Shown here in pieces: positions 23,906-35,023 of a stretch of DNA of 64,000 nucleotides (the stretch's first letter is position 1; each line of letters opens with the position of its first letter). Below the pieces are notes generated by a model. That model saw nothing but the letters and a program-made list of their open reading frames with translations. It searched no databases and was not told the DNA's origin. The stretch is from positions 4,154,001 through 4,218,000 of the forward strand of contig AP026544.2 in assembly GCA_026075535.2 (NCBI GenBank), written 5' to 3'. The translations under genes and the position numbers were made by a program. The stretch is from Tricholoma matsutake (lineage: Eukaryota; Basidiomycota; Agaricomycetes; Agaricales; Tricholomataceae).

Positions 23906-24122
23906 AACCAGATCCCTACACTACCTCCACTTCTCCCTCTCCGTCTTCGTCACCCTCTCCCCCAACTTTGCCCTCTTCTCCACCCTCATCCTTCTCTCCA
24001 CCCTCCTCATCTCCACTCTTGCTCTCCTCCTCATCATCTGCCCACCTTTTCTCCAGATATCTCTGGAAGGCCGCCCAGTCATCTCCAGACTTGCAGATCC
24101 CACGTCTTTCCCACTGGGACTC

Positions 24123-24903
24123 TCACACTGCCCACTCCACCTCTTCATCACCCTTGTCGCTCTCCTCCCCGGCACTTTCTTCCTCCACCCACTCTGGGTC
24201 CAAAGCATCCTGGATCTCCCTTAACGACTCCCGCACTGCAGTTGCCACCTCAGCAAACCCCTTCCTCATCAACTTCATCACCTGCTGCATCATCTCTGCA
24301 TTCTCCCCACTAATCCCTGTCATTCCTGCTGCTTTTGCTGCAGGGGCCTCCTGCCCCTCCCACACTACTTCTTTGCACTTGTGTTTGATGTGCATGCAGT
24401 TATTGCACACGCGCCCCTTCGCACCCATCTTGAAGCAAGCAATTTTTTGATACTTGCATCTAGGCCATTTGTCAGTAAGGAATATGGGAAAAAAAGATAA
24501 TGATGCACCTTTTGCAGGGCAAAGCTGCCTGCACCTGCACTGGACCCTCTGACTCCTCTGACCCCACTCGCGCCCTCAATTTGGCAACTTTCTTTTTCTT
24601 CAGGGACTTGCTCCCCTCAGCCTTGTCCTCCAAACCTGCGACCACAGCTGCCTGCTTCTTTTCCACTTGTCGTGCAGCTCCTGCCTCTTTTTTCCACGCC
24701 TCTGCCTGGCGTGCCTCCCTAGCCTTTGCAGCCTCCTCTGCTGCCTTTTGCGCCTCCTGTGCCTGGTGTTCCTCCTCCCTCACCACTTCCTCCAGCTCCT
24801 TCATCTCCTTTTCCATCTGCTCCCTCAGTGCCTGCTCCCTCTGTTCATGTTGGGCCTTCATCGCAGCCATTTTGCTCTGCACAGAGACTGCTGGGGGGGA
24901 CAT
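24123..24903 (-). CDS. Antisense coiled-coil protein with a Zn2Cys6-like cysteine cluster, carried by gypsy A
   Basis: ATG at 24903. Exon 1 is 24903-24509 and exon 2 is 24459-24123; the 49-base GT-AG intron has a CTTACTGAC-type branch site. The spliced frame is 732 nt, 243 residues, with no internal stop. Residues ~10-85 are Glu/Lys/Ala-rich with strong coiled-coil character (KEMKELEEVVREEEHQAQEA), followed by a basic KKKKVAKLRAR stretch that could act as a nuclear signal. The splice junction joins PCKR to CKYQKIAC, giving C-X2-C-X6-C-X9-C-X2-C-X6-C, the spacing of fungal Zn(II)2Cys6 DNA-binding clusters. A Glu/Asp-rich tail follows. The gene lies opposite to gag-pol, between chromodomain and purine tract, and is open although gag-pol is badly decayed. 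Role unknown. Confidence 0.72.
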
Positions 24904-25369
24904 TTTTGTTAGGTGATGGGAGTAAGAAACAACATGAAAAATTTTCAACCAATTGCTGCATTTGGAAATTCAACCAACTTCCTCATTCAGACTCAAACCC
25001 TCACGTGCCTCGTAGGCTTGGCTGTTACGATTTGTTATCTGGACCCACAAGACCAGGCACTTCATTTTTCTCATTCCATTTCGACTCACTTCCGATGGGA
25101 GACGCCTGATGCATGGTGACTCCATGCACCCGAACCCACCCCCCATGCATGCTGTGATACGACAGCCCTTTGACATGAGGTCCATGACGTCGGACACTCA
25201 CGATCAACATGCTGCGCCACAGCATGCCCTTGACACCGGATCCTTGACATCGGATCTGTGACATCAGATGCCTCATGCCAGGCATGAGGACTACTGTTTC
25301 TATTGTTCTTTCTATTTATACTTGATAACGATCCTACATTCTGATTGGACGATAGACATCTTTGAACTG

Positions 25370-25377
25370 TATATAAG
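25370..25377 (+). promoter_or_regulatory. TATA box of the gypsy B LTR promoter
   Basis: TATATAAG lies about 80 bases upstream of the hairpin array; the 3' LTR has the same box near 32079. Its position inside the LTR and upstream of the presumed R/U5 region fits a core promoter. Confidence 0.6.
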
Positions 25378-25451
25378 CTGTAGTAATACTGTCTGTATTC
25401 CTCAGCTTGACCTAATTCAATCAACAGTCTTAGACTCAACCAGAACACTCG

Positions 25452-25660
25452 ACAGCTTAGGAAGCCCCTAGCTGTGATAACTCAAACTCGACAGTTGGAA
25501 AGCCTCCAACTGTGATACACAAACCGACAGTCTACTCAGAAAGCCTCTGAGTACGGATAGCCATGACGACTTGAGGAAGTACCCAAGTGAAGGCAGGAAG
25601 CCCAATACACTAGGAAAGTCTCCTAGTGCAATACGAGACAGTTGGAAAGCCTCCAACTGT
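25452..25660 (+). repeat. Array of six short hairpins with a shared loop in the gypsy B LTR
   Basis: Six inverted repeats lie at 25452-25475, 25491-25513, 25533-25553, 25569-25588, 25608-25628 and 25638-25660. Stems differ in sequence (ACAGTTGGA, TACTCAGA, CACTAGGA and others) but each is complementary to its own partner, while the loop is nearly constant: AAGCC or AAGTC, flanked by GA and TC in four of six. The second LTR (about 32158-32367) keeps the array, with the fourth hairpin weakened by mutations. Different stems around one loop indicate selection on RNA structure, for example for packaging, dimerisation or translation. Confidence 0.8.
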
Positions 25661-25988
25661 AACATATGAAGCCAAGGCTGAGTTAAAGACCTATAGTCTT
25701 AACAAAAGGTCAAGCTGATCTATGAAGTCCACCTACCTAGGTGCAGACACAACGTCTTTCAGACAAAGCCCAGATAGACCTCCAACTGGAGCATCATCAT
25801 CAGGAAGAACCCCATGGTATAGATACCAGGGTTGACTAGTATGATACTCGGAACCAGCACAGAAGTGGTTCTCAAAGAGAACCAGTGACAAAGAACCCCA
25901 ATACCTCAATGAAGAGGATTTTAGATCCTTTGATACAGAAGAAACCCCAGAACGAGATCCATTCTCCCTATCCGACAACAACACCAAC

Positions 25989-26768
25989 ATGTCTACCAAA
26001 CCCACCGCATCTACCAAGGAGATTAGAATCTGAGCCCCCTCTGACTTCACAGGGGACCAAACGAGAACTGCAAAGTTCTTACAAGAAGTAAAACTCTATT
26101 TGAGAGTGAACCATGGAATCTATGACACCGATGAGAAGAAGATTATCTTCACACTGTCCTTCATGAACAGAGGAACTGCTGCACCCTGGGCACAGACATG
26201 GGCAGAAAGAGAGGACCTAGGAACTTGGTCAGCCTTTGAATTGACGCTCAAGACAGCGTTCATGCCAATCGACGAAGCTGGCAGGGCCAGAACTGAGATG
26301 AAGACATTGAAGCAGGGACAGGACCTGGAGGACTACATTGCGCAGTTCCGAATCCTGCAAGAGAAGGCAGGAATCAACGACGACACCACCCTCATTGAAC
26401 TCTTTATGGATGGGTTGAACCCCAAGCTCCTCAAAAGAGTTTTCAACATGGAAATGATCCCAACAACCTTGGAAGGAATGATCAATGCCGCCTCCAAGTA
26501 CAATGGACAGTGGAGGAGAGCAAAAGCCATAACAGGGAGGCTGCAGGAGGCTTTTACGAAGAAGCTCCTGACCTCTAAGGCAAAGGAAACCCCACTCAAG
26601 ATCAACCGCCTCTCTTATCAGGAGAAGATCAAACACATGAAGAAAGGGTTGTGCTTTGTGTGCCATCAGCCCGGACACAGAGCAACCGAACACAAGAAAG
26701 GGGAAAAGAGGACCGAGGACCGGCCATCCCCAAAGAATAAAGGAAAGGAAGCCTACTCTAGGATCTGA
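25989..26768 (+). pseudogene. Gypsy B gag
   Basis: The frame from ATG 25989 has one early TGA (near 26032) and is then open to 26768. Gag core words are IIFTLSFMNRG, MKTLKQGQDLEDYIAQF and LFMDGLNPKLL. The zinc knuckle reads CFVCHQPGHRATEH, with His in place of the last Cys of CX2CX4HX4C. A Lys-rich tail follows. Gag coats the element's RNA. Confidence 0.85.
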
Positions 26769-26857
26769 GCGATTGTAGGAGAACTAGATGAAGAAGAGAA
26801 GAAAGAAGCTCTCGCCACAATTGAGGATGAGGGTTTTTAAAGAGGTGGCCTGCCTCG

Positions 26858-29800
26858 ATGCCAGGTACCACTGAACTTTCTGTCTGCTCTGTACTACTAG
26901 CCACTTTGAAAAATCAATCTATGTGCTTAGATGTCAAAGTGGCAGGAACAGGCAGAGGAAAAGACATCGAAACTGAAGCCCTACTCGACTCAGGAGCGGG
27001 AGGGATATTCCTGAGCCATGAATTCGCAGAAAGCAGTGGATTCGAATTGCGCCCCCTGGAAAGGATAATCAGAGTCAAGAACGTGGATGGAACCCTGAAC
27101 AAGAGAGGGGAAATCTCCCACTGTGCCAGAGGACTCTTAACGATCAATGGAAGGACTTTCCCAATGACCTTCCTGATTGCAGGACTGGGCAAGGAATCAA
27201 TCATCCTAGGTCTGCCATGGCTCAGAAGAATCAACCCAGTGATCGACTGGAAGATCGGAACCTTCCAGTTCAGGACGAAGGACAAGACTTACCCAGAGTT
27301 CTCATATGGGAAAGGAAGAACCCTTATTGGAAGGGTGCGAACCAAGAAACCCAACGAAGGGTACCTATCATGGTGCCAGAGGGGAACCAAAAAGAAGAAG
27401 GACCCCTTCGACATGACGAAAGAAGAGTGACAGGCATGGTGCCAGAAGATTGTCGCCAAAGAACAAGAAAAGCTCGCCCTCAAGAAGAAGACTGCTGAGG
27501 AAGAACGAGCACGATGGAAAAAGGTGGCCACCAGAGAACTGGAGAGACTGGCCGCCAGAAAAGAAGAAGAATGACTGGCACTGGCCCGAATAGTCGCAAA
27601 AGCAAGGGAAAAGATAGCTCTAAATGGCAAGAAAGAAGAGCTGGCGAAAGAAGAATGCTGAGAGCTATGCCAAAGAGTTGTCGCCAAGGCGAAACTGATG
27701 GGAGGAGTCCTCCACAAAGAACCAAGAAGAAGCAAGATGCCCGTCAAGACAAGAAAAGCGATGATCGAAGAAATTGACGATGAAGAGATCGCGATCATGA
27801 CTCTTCAAGATGTGGAGCCCATTGGGCCACAAGACGAAGAAGACACTGGGAAGGAGAACCCAGCACAGGCAAACCATGAACAGGCAATGGAACAGGCAAT
27901 GGAACAACTGAAAGAGACACCCCAACTAAGGATCGAAGACGACGAGCTACTAGTCGCCTACATCCAAGGAGAACCCATCATTGGAATATTCGAGCCAGCT
28001 AAGACACCGCTGACAGAGGAATATGATGAGCCAAGATACAGATGTTCTCTGACGACGAAGACAATCTCTCGGATCATAAAGGCAAAAGGATCGCCACAAT
28101 ATGCTTATGGACAGAATATCTGGATTAGGGCAAAGACATCAGTCTCTCAACACCTGACACACAAGAAGGAAGGAGACCCCAAACAGAAGACCCTAGATGA
28201 ACTACTCCCTGAACAGTACAAGGAGTACCAACGGATATTTGAAAAGGAAGCATCAGAACGATTCCCAGAATCGAGACCCTGGGATCACGCGATCGAACTG
28301 AAACTGGACTTTGTAGAGAAAGATTGCAGGGTTTACCCACTGTCACCAGCAGAACAAAAGAAACTCGATGAGTTTCTCGACGAAAGCCTGCAGAAAGGAT
28401 ACATCCGACCATCGAAATTGCCCATGGCATTGCCATTCTTCTTCATTGCGAAGAAGGACTCAGACACACTATGACCCTGCTGAGATTACAGGTACTTGAA
28501 TAATGGAACGATCAAGAACACCTACCCACTGCTGCTGGTAGGAGACCTGTTGGACAAACTAAGAGGGGCAAAATGGTTTACAAAATTGGACATCCGATGG
28601 GGATATCACAACATCAGAATCAAGGACGGGGATCAATGGAAAGCAGCCTTCAAGATGAACCGAGGGCTGTTTGAACCAACGGTGATGTTCTTTGGATTAT
28701 GCAACTCACCAGCAACCTTCCAGGCAATGATGAGCGAGATATTCCATGACATGATCGGAGAAGGATGGCTCGTGATCTACATGGACAACATCCTGATATT
28801 CTCCAAGGATCAGAACAAACACCAGGAAAGGACAAAGAGGGTACTGCAAAGATTGGCAGAAAACAACTTATACCTGAAACCAGAAAAATGCAAATTTGAC
28901 GTCCACAAAGTGGAATTCTTGGGTCTGATCATCTGACCCAACAAAATTGCCATGGACAACACAAAACTGGCAGGTATACAAGATTGGCCAACCCCGACAA
29001 ATGTAAAGGCAGTCAGGTCTTTCCTAGGATTTGGAAACTTCTACAGGAAGTTTATTGGACATTTTGCGGAAACAAGCAGACCGCTTAATGAACTGACAAA
29101 GAAGGACAAGACGTTCAACTGGACAATGGAATGTGAACAGGCTTTTCAAATGCTGAAGAAGAAATTTGCAGAAGCCCCGGTACTGCTGATGCCAGACCCA
29201 ACAAAGCCATTCATGATTGAATCAGATGCCTCAAAACATGCAACAGGAGGAGTGCTGAGACAAAGGGACACGAATGGGGACTGGCACCCATGTGGATACA
29301 TATCGCATGCGCTAACACCAATGGAATGGAACTACAAGATTTATGACAGGGAGCTACTAGCAATAATACGATCGCTAGAGACCTGGAGACACTACCTACT
29401 GGGCTCAGAACACCCAGTGGTAATCCTGTCGGACCACAAGAACTTGACATACTTCCGAACGGCACAGAAACTGAACAGGCGACAGGCAAGATGGAGCTTA
29501 TTCCTATCGGAATTTGACTTGCAGATCATCCATGTGCTTGGATCACAGATGGTGCAGAGCGATGCATTGTCACAAAGAGCAGATCATGTACCGGAAGAAG
29601 ACAACAATAATGAAGATGTCACAATGCTGCCAGAAACAGTATTTGTGAAATTCATTGACACCGAAATGCATGACTTACTTGCAGGGAGTATCATGAAAGA
29701 TGATCTGGTAAAGAGCGCAATCGAGGCGCTAAAGACCAAAGGAACACCGCCAATAAAGTTGGCATTGGAAGACTGGAAGATAGAAGACGGCCTTCTATTC

Positions 29801-31102
29801 TTCTGAGACAGGTGCTACGTTCCAGACAACGGAGATCTACAAAAGAAGCTGGTGCAAAAATACCACAAAGGAGTGACCAGTGGACATCCAGGACAGTGGC
29901 AGATGACAGAAATGGTCAGGAGAGACTACTGGTGGCCAGGAATGATGATGTACATCAAAAACTATGTCGCTGGATGTGCAACATGCCAGCAAATGAAGGT
30001 CAACACCCACCCAATGACACCGCCTCTACAACCAATTAAATCCGAAGCGACAAGACCATTTGTGATGGTGACGACAGATTTCATAACCGACCTACCAGAG
30101 TCCGATGGTTATGATGCACTCATGGTCGTGGTAGACCATGGGCTTATGAAGGGGGTAATTTTTATCCCTTGCAGGAAAACTGTGGATGCATTGGGAGCGG
30201 CCACCCTTTATCTAGACAATGTCTACAAATGATTCGGCCTCCCAGACAAGATCATCTCCAACAGGGATCCCAGATTTGCCTCACAGCTTTTCCAGGAGCT
30301 AGGAAGATTGCTCGGAATCAAGCTGGTGATGAGCACGGCGTACCACCTCCAGACCGACGGGGAGACAGAACAGGTAAACCAAGAAGTGGAAGTATACTTA
30401 TGGATCTTCTGCTCAAACAACCAGGAGAATTGGAAGCACCTCCTGACCGTGGAGTTCATGCACAACCAGAGAACGCACTCCGTACAGAAGAACTCCCCGT
30501 TCTACCTCATGATGGGCTATGAGCCCAAGGCGATCCCACTCCCCTACCTGAAGATGAACATACCAGCCATAGAAAAACGAATAGTTGCACTGCAATGGGC
30601 CCGAGATGAAGCAAAGGCAACTCATGAGTTGGCCAGACAAATGATGGCAGAAAGAATGACAAGGCACTTCACCCTGTTCAAAGAAGGAGACAGAGTGTGG
30701 CTAGAAGTGAAGAACCTCAGAACAATGCACCAAATGAAGAAGCTTGCACCAAAAAGAGAAGGACTGTTCTCTATCGAGAAGGTCCTAAGCCCACTCTCCT
30801 ATCGACTGAAGTTACCAGAACAGTGGAAAATACACCTGGTATTCCATGCAGCACTTCTTTCCCCGTACAAAGAAACCGAGACACATGGACCGAACTTCCC
30901 AGAACCACCGCCCGACCTGATAGAAGGCGAATCGGAGTATGAAGTGGAAGCAATCATTGGACATAAAAAGAAAGGAAGGACCATGCACTTCTTAGTGAAG
31001 TGGGTCAGATACCCGACCTCGGAGAACTCATGGGAGCCCGAGGGAAACCTGAAACATGCCAAGACAATCCTAGGAACATATAAACAGCGACAACAGCTGT
31101 AG
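26858..31102 (+). pseudogene. Gypsy B pol (protease, RT, RNase H, integrase, chromodomain)
   Basis: The protease segment (26858-27430) keeps LLDSGAGGIF. A long Lys/Glu-rich linker covers about 27430-27800. RT (about 28200-28936) ends in YMDNILIFS, the second Asp of YMDD now Asn (28787-28789). RNase H (28952-29800) has ESDASKHATGG and SDHKNLTYF. Integrase has CX2C (CATCQQ) near 29975-29990 and a TTDFITDLP core; the second Asp is Asn (ISNRDPRF, 30260-30262). A chromodomain (YEVEAIIGH..., LVKWVRYP) ends the ORF at 31102. Stops are TGA at 28472, 28934, 29804 and 30230, two of them where relatives have Arg. Confidence 0.9.
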
Positions 31103-31234
31103 AACCCCCAAGACCAAGACACCCACCAAACAAGACCCAAAAGAAACCACAGAATGCTCACCATCCCATTGACACTACACCTACCATGAACCCCAGCAAG
31201 GACTGGACAAAGGGTCACTGACCACCGACCACTG

Positions 31235-31651
31235 ATGAACATACTCCCAGGCAGACCCTCGTGGATATGCCCACATGGGATTCCCTTCTGGATAACAAGG
31301 GACGACTGGATAAGAAGGGTGACCTCAACCTGTCCAAAATGCTGCCTCTTCGCCTGGAGGAGCACAAAGGTGGACTACACCTGGGTGAGGACCCAATACG
31401 AAGAGTGGTGTTTTGAAGAAGAACAAGATGGAGAAGACTACAACCCAGAGGACTTCTGTGTCGACTGGACAGGGCTTCACCTGGGCATGAGGCCACTGGT
31501 GGGTGTGAGCAGACCCCTGTGGATTGACCTCCAGTGGAATGCCCATTACGATGAAGAAAGCGGATATGATCTGGCAAGAAGACTCCTGCTTGGAGAACAT
31601 GGAGAGTTGGGAATGCTGCTGCACTCCAACCGATTCCCTCAAACCCAATGA
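31235..31651 (+). CDS. Extra 138-codon ORF between pol and the 3' LTR of gypsy B, unknown function
   Basis: An intact ORF starts at ATG 31235, 130 bases after the chromodomain stop, and ends 78 bases before the 3' LTR. The product is rich in Trp, Glu and Asp, with a CPKCCLFAW segment and an acidic middle (EEWCFEEEQDGEDYNPEDF). I see no signal peptide or membrane segment, so it is not envelope-like. No known family is recognised. Its survival beside a pol with several stops is notable, but length alone does not prove it is used. Confidence 0.5.
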   Translation: MNILPGRPSWICPHGIPFWITRDDWIRRVTSTCPKCCLFAWRSTKVDYTWVRTQYEEWCFEEEQDGEDYNPEDFCVDWTGLHLGMRPLVGVSRPLWIDLQWNAHYDEESGYDLARRLLLGEHGELGMLLHSNRFPQTQ

Positions 31652-31729
31652 TCCCACCCCACCTCTTGACTAGGAAGGAGAAAAAGATTTTGATCGAAGT
31701 CAGTGACTTTGAAGATAGAGAGAGGGTGA

Positions 31730-32411
31730 TGTTACAATTTGTTATCTGGACCCGCAAGACCGGGCACTTCATTTTTCTCATTCCATTTTGACTCACTTCC
31801 AATGGGAGATGCCTGACGCATGGTGACTCCATGCACCCGAACCCACCCCCCATGCATGCTGTGATACGACAGCCCTTTGACATGAGGTCCATGACATCGG
31901 ACACTCATGATCGACATGCTGCACTGCAGCATGCCCTTGACACTGGATCCTTGACATCGGATCCGTGACATCGGATGCCTCATGCCAGGCATGAGGACTA
32001 CTGTTTCTATTGTTCTTTCTATTTATACTTGATAACGATCCTACATTCCGATTGGACGATAGACATCTTCGAACCATATATAAGCTGTAGTAATACTGTC
32101 TGTATTCCTCAGCTTGACCTAATTCAATCAACGGTCTTAGACTCAACCAGAACACTCGACAGCTTAGGAAGCCCCTAGCTGTGATAACTCGAACTTGACA
32201 GTTGGAAAGCCTCCAACTGTGATACACAAACCGATGGTCTACTCAGAAAGCCTCTGAGTACGGATAGCCATGACGATGTGAGGAAGTACCCAAGTGAAGG
32301 CAGGAAGCCCGATACACTAGGAAAGTCTCCTAGTGCAATACGAGACAGTTGGAAAGCCTCCAACTGTAACATACAAAGCCAAGGCTGAGTTAAAGACCTA
32401 TAGTCTTAACA
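31730..32411 (+). repeat. 3' LTR of gypsy B (682 bp)
   Basis: Preceded by a purine-rich GAAGATAGAGAGAGGGTGA tract. Same length as the 5' LTR. Confidence 0.93.
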
Positions 32412-32416
32412 TCGGC

Positions 32417-32432
32417 ACTAAGGGGGAAATAC
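32417..32432 (+). other. Polypurine tract of gypsy A
   Basis: ACTAAGGGGGAAATAC directly precedes the 3' LTR of A and immediately follows the target duplication of B. This shows that B landed almost on top of the A plus-strand primer site. Confidence 0.8.
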
Positions 32433-33139
32433 TGTCAAGAACTGTTCCTTGCCCAATCAGAACCTGCATCCGTCTGACCCTTTTCCACATGTCGAACCCA
32501 ACATTTGTCTACTCCTCCCGATTTCATTCCCAGCTGCCTTGCACTGCCCACACTGCTGTGCACCAGGCTGCCTTGTACAGCATCCATGGCTGCCTTCCCA
32601 AGGCTGCCGTCTCTATTGCAAATTCAACTATGGATTCCTGTGCAGCTCCTGCTAGATAATTTATCTATGCAGTCGAGACACTGCCGCAGTCTTCATTCCT
32701 GTTCCACATTTATTCTGGACTACAGTATTTAAGCTTAGTTAGTTTTGCCTTGTATTCCTCAGTTTGTATATTGACATAGACTTGACTTAAACCTGCCAAT
32801 CTAAACCTCCTTCTACTCCAACCTCAGTTCTCTAAGAGTCTGAACTCCATTCGACTCGACCTCTAGTCTCCCTCTGAAGTTCTAACCTCATCTGAACTTA
32901 ACCTAAGTCCCTCCGTACTCCTCCCCACATTTACCCGCACCTTCCCACTTCTACCTCCAAACCTTTGTCTTGAAATTAGGACACCAGACAAGGTGAAGGG
33001 TGCAGCTTCTTACAAGCTGAAGCCAAGTCCTTTCCATTTCCCCTCCCACAGAATCTGCAACAACCCGACAACCTTCCATAATCAACACCCACAGGGTCCG
33101 ATCGGATTCCGACAAACCTTCCAGGATCAGTTCTTAACA
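32433..33139 (+). repeat. 3' LTR of gypsy A (707 bp)
   Basis: TGTCAAGAAC...TTCTTAACA, 14 bases longer than the 5' LTR because of a local TTCCCAAGGCTGCC duplication. GCAGG follows at 33140-33144. Confidence 0.93.
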
Positions 33140-34350
33140 GCAGGTTGGAAAAAAGACCTCAGCAGTTGTTTCAATAGACATGGTGCCATACACTTGCCAG
33201 ATTCACAGCTGGATAACAATATCAAGATGCAAGATTCTTGTGGCAATGCAGCATTCTCCATGTCAAATTCCCAGCCTCTAGAGTCACAAGACATGCAGCC
33301 ACTGAGACGAGTTGAGATTGAGGAGATTGAGGATGTGGATAGTCCATGCAGCAGAGCCTGTTTTACAGAGGCTTATCCAGGACCAGCCGGCGAGACATTG
33401 GGGCACAATGAGACACAGTTTGAAAGCTGGCATCGAGAACAAGAAAATTGAGGAGAGAGCACTTGGGCACCATTTGAGGATCAGGCAGAATGGGACTTGG
33501 CATGCTGGTTGATAGAGAATGTTGGCCAAAAGTCAATTGATGAGTACCTGAAGCTCCTGATTGTCAGTTCTGATAGTTTGGTATTTTGCACTCAAACTCA
33601 ATCATACCTGAAGATACAGCAGCGTTCCCAGCTCTCTTTCCACAATACATATTCCTTTTTGAAAAAGATTGATGAGCTTCCCAGTGGTCCAGAGTGGACT
33701 TGTGATGTTGTTGATGTTATGGGGGATTGGGAAGGAGAAGACGGTATGCCCATGAGGGAAGAGCTTGAGCTATGGCATTGTGACCCAATCAAGTGCATCC
33801 AAGATTTGATAGGCAACCCAGCATTGTGTGAGCATCTTGCATATCAACCAGAGCATGTTTATGCAGACAGTCAAAGAGTGAATTGTATCATCAATGAGAC
33901 GTGGATGGCAGATTGGTGGTGGAATACCCAGGCAACTGTAGAATTATATATCACCTTGACAGCATGGCATTTATATGGAGTTTGATGACAGGGAAAGTTA
34001 CCAATGGGCGCGACAGTTGCCCCCATCATTCTTGCTTTGGATAAGACCCAGGTGACCCAATTTCAAGGCAATAAAGTGGCATGGCCAGTTTATCTTACCC
34101 TTGGGAACATCTCCAAAGAGAAACACCGTGAGGTTTGTGCAAAGCATTGGCTCTAAGTCATTTCCAGCATAATAAGTTGTACATATGACAATAGGTGTCT
34201 GTGAACGCCACTGTGCTCATTGGTTATCTTCTGGTTTCTAAACTACAGTGCTTCAATGAAGACTCATGCTCAGTGGCTGGATATCGACTTTTCCACCAAT
34301 GCTTGACTGAAATCCTGAAGCTGCTGATAGGTTGTCTCATTGGCTCAAAG
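33140..34350 (+). pseudogene. Plavaka-type transposase, main remaining part (3' of gypsy A)
   Basis: The frame left at 11582 resumes here: WKKDLSSC..., then an acidic stretch with VEIEEIEDVD up to a TGA at 33449. A second open segment (33497-33985) has the family words IGNPALCEHLAYQPEHVY, WTCDVVDVMGDW and MADWWWNTQ. After a TGA (about 33985), [47 protein letters not shown] and [12 protein letters not shown] continue to about 34350. These match Plavaka transposases, a CACTA-related group common in mushroom-forming fungi. The C-terminal half is missing and the copy is inactive. Confidence 0.82.
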
Positions 34351-35023
34351 GCCAATTCACCATTACAACCACATTCTAATCACATTGGCTAACTCCCATG
34401 AGGTCCCAGAAGCAGTGCAACCACTCCCAACCAAGTCTACCGAGCGTGATATTGTATCAACCATGTCGAAACATCACCAGCGACATCAATTGTACTTAGA
34501 AACCACATCACACAACTTTAGGACTACCTCAAAACACCCTAAGATCCCTCTGAATAAACATTGAATATCCCTGATCAACTTCAAACAACCACAACTGTGA
34601 TCAAACATTGTCGACCATTGTCAACCATCATCGAGCATTATCGATTGACATTGAGAGACTACGAGCAACATTGGGCGCCGCATTCATTATCTAAATAGTG
34701 GAATACCATGCACCAGGGAGTATTCTAACTCATGCTCAAACCTGCTGATAGTAGGTCAGCCTCGTTCCAAGTCCCTATCATGTACAGAACCCACTGGATG
34801 GATTATTGCGAGACTTAGCGCGGTTTACATACAAAGGACAGTCTCTTGTTAGTTCTATACCCTTTATTACTCCTTCATCATATGATACATCTCTTTCTTG
34901 TTTGGATTCCAGTCTCCTTTTGGCCTCGTGTCTTAACTCATATCTTTTGCCTCATGTTCTACACATGTTTCTTATACCATTTTAGGAAGTTTCTTTAAAA
35001 CATATAAAACTCTGTAGTATCTA
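34351..35023. other. Unassigned region between Plavaka remnant and MITE
   Basis: No gene recognised. Around 34560-34670 the word CGAYCATTRTC and variants recur in a degenerate short repeat. The rest is AT-rich sequence with no clear element ends. Confidence 0.35.

Larger units (their letters stand above)
25023..25704 (+). repeat. 5' LTR of gypsy B (682 bp)
   Basis: Contains a TATATAAG box at 25370-25377, followed by a transcribed region holding the hairpin array at 25452-25660. Confidence 0.93.
25023..32411 (+). mobile_element. Ty3/gypsy chromodomain retrotransposon B, nested in the 3' end of gypsy A
   Basis: Two 682-bp LTRs (25023-25704 and 31730-32411) start TGTTAC and end CTTAACA. Flanks are TTGGC (25018-25022) and TCGGC (32412-32416), a 5-bp target duplication with one transition. 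Gag, protease, RT, RNase H, integrase and chromodomain are on the plus strand, followed by a 138-codon extra ORF. I count about 30 LTR mismatches in 682 positions, all but one transitions. It sits about 20 bp upstream of the 3' LTR of element A. Confidence 0.93.
11583..33139 (+). mobile_element. Ty3/gypsy chromodomain retrotransposon A, host of nested elements B and C
   Basis: Direct LTRs lie at 11583-12275 and 32433-33139, both starting TGTCAAGAAC and ending TTCTTAACA, flanked by GCAGG (11578-11582 and 33140-33144). Between them, on the plus strand, lie gag, protease, reverse transcriptase, RNase H, integrase and a chromodomain, then an antisense spliced gene and a purine tract. Gypsy C (12778-19000) splits gag; gypsy B (25023-32411) sits just before the purine tract. 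Many stops and lost catalytic residues show that A is dead. Without its inserts A would be about 8 kb. It is itself inserted in a Plavaka transposase gene. Confidence 0.93.

Noticed and set aside
23879..24450. Plus-strand Pro/Ser-rich ORFs of up to 205 codons
   Set aside because: They are the complement of the Glu/Lys-rich antisense gene; composition explains the open frame.
25452..25660. Regularly spaced inverted repeats resembling a CRISPR array
   Set aside because: Eukaryotic retrotransposon LTR; stems vary while the loop is constant, the reverse of direct CRISPR repeats with unique spacers.
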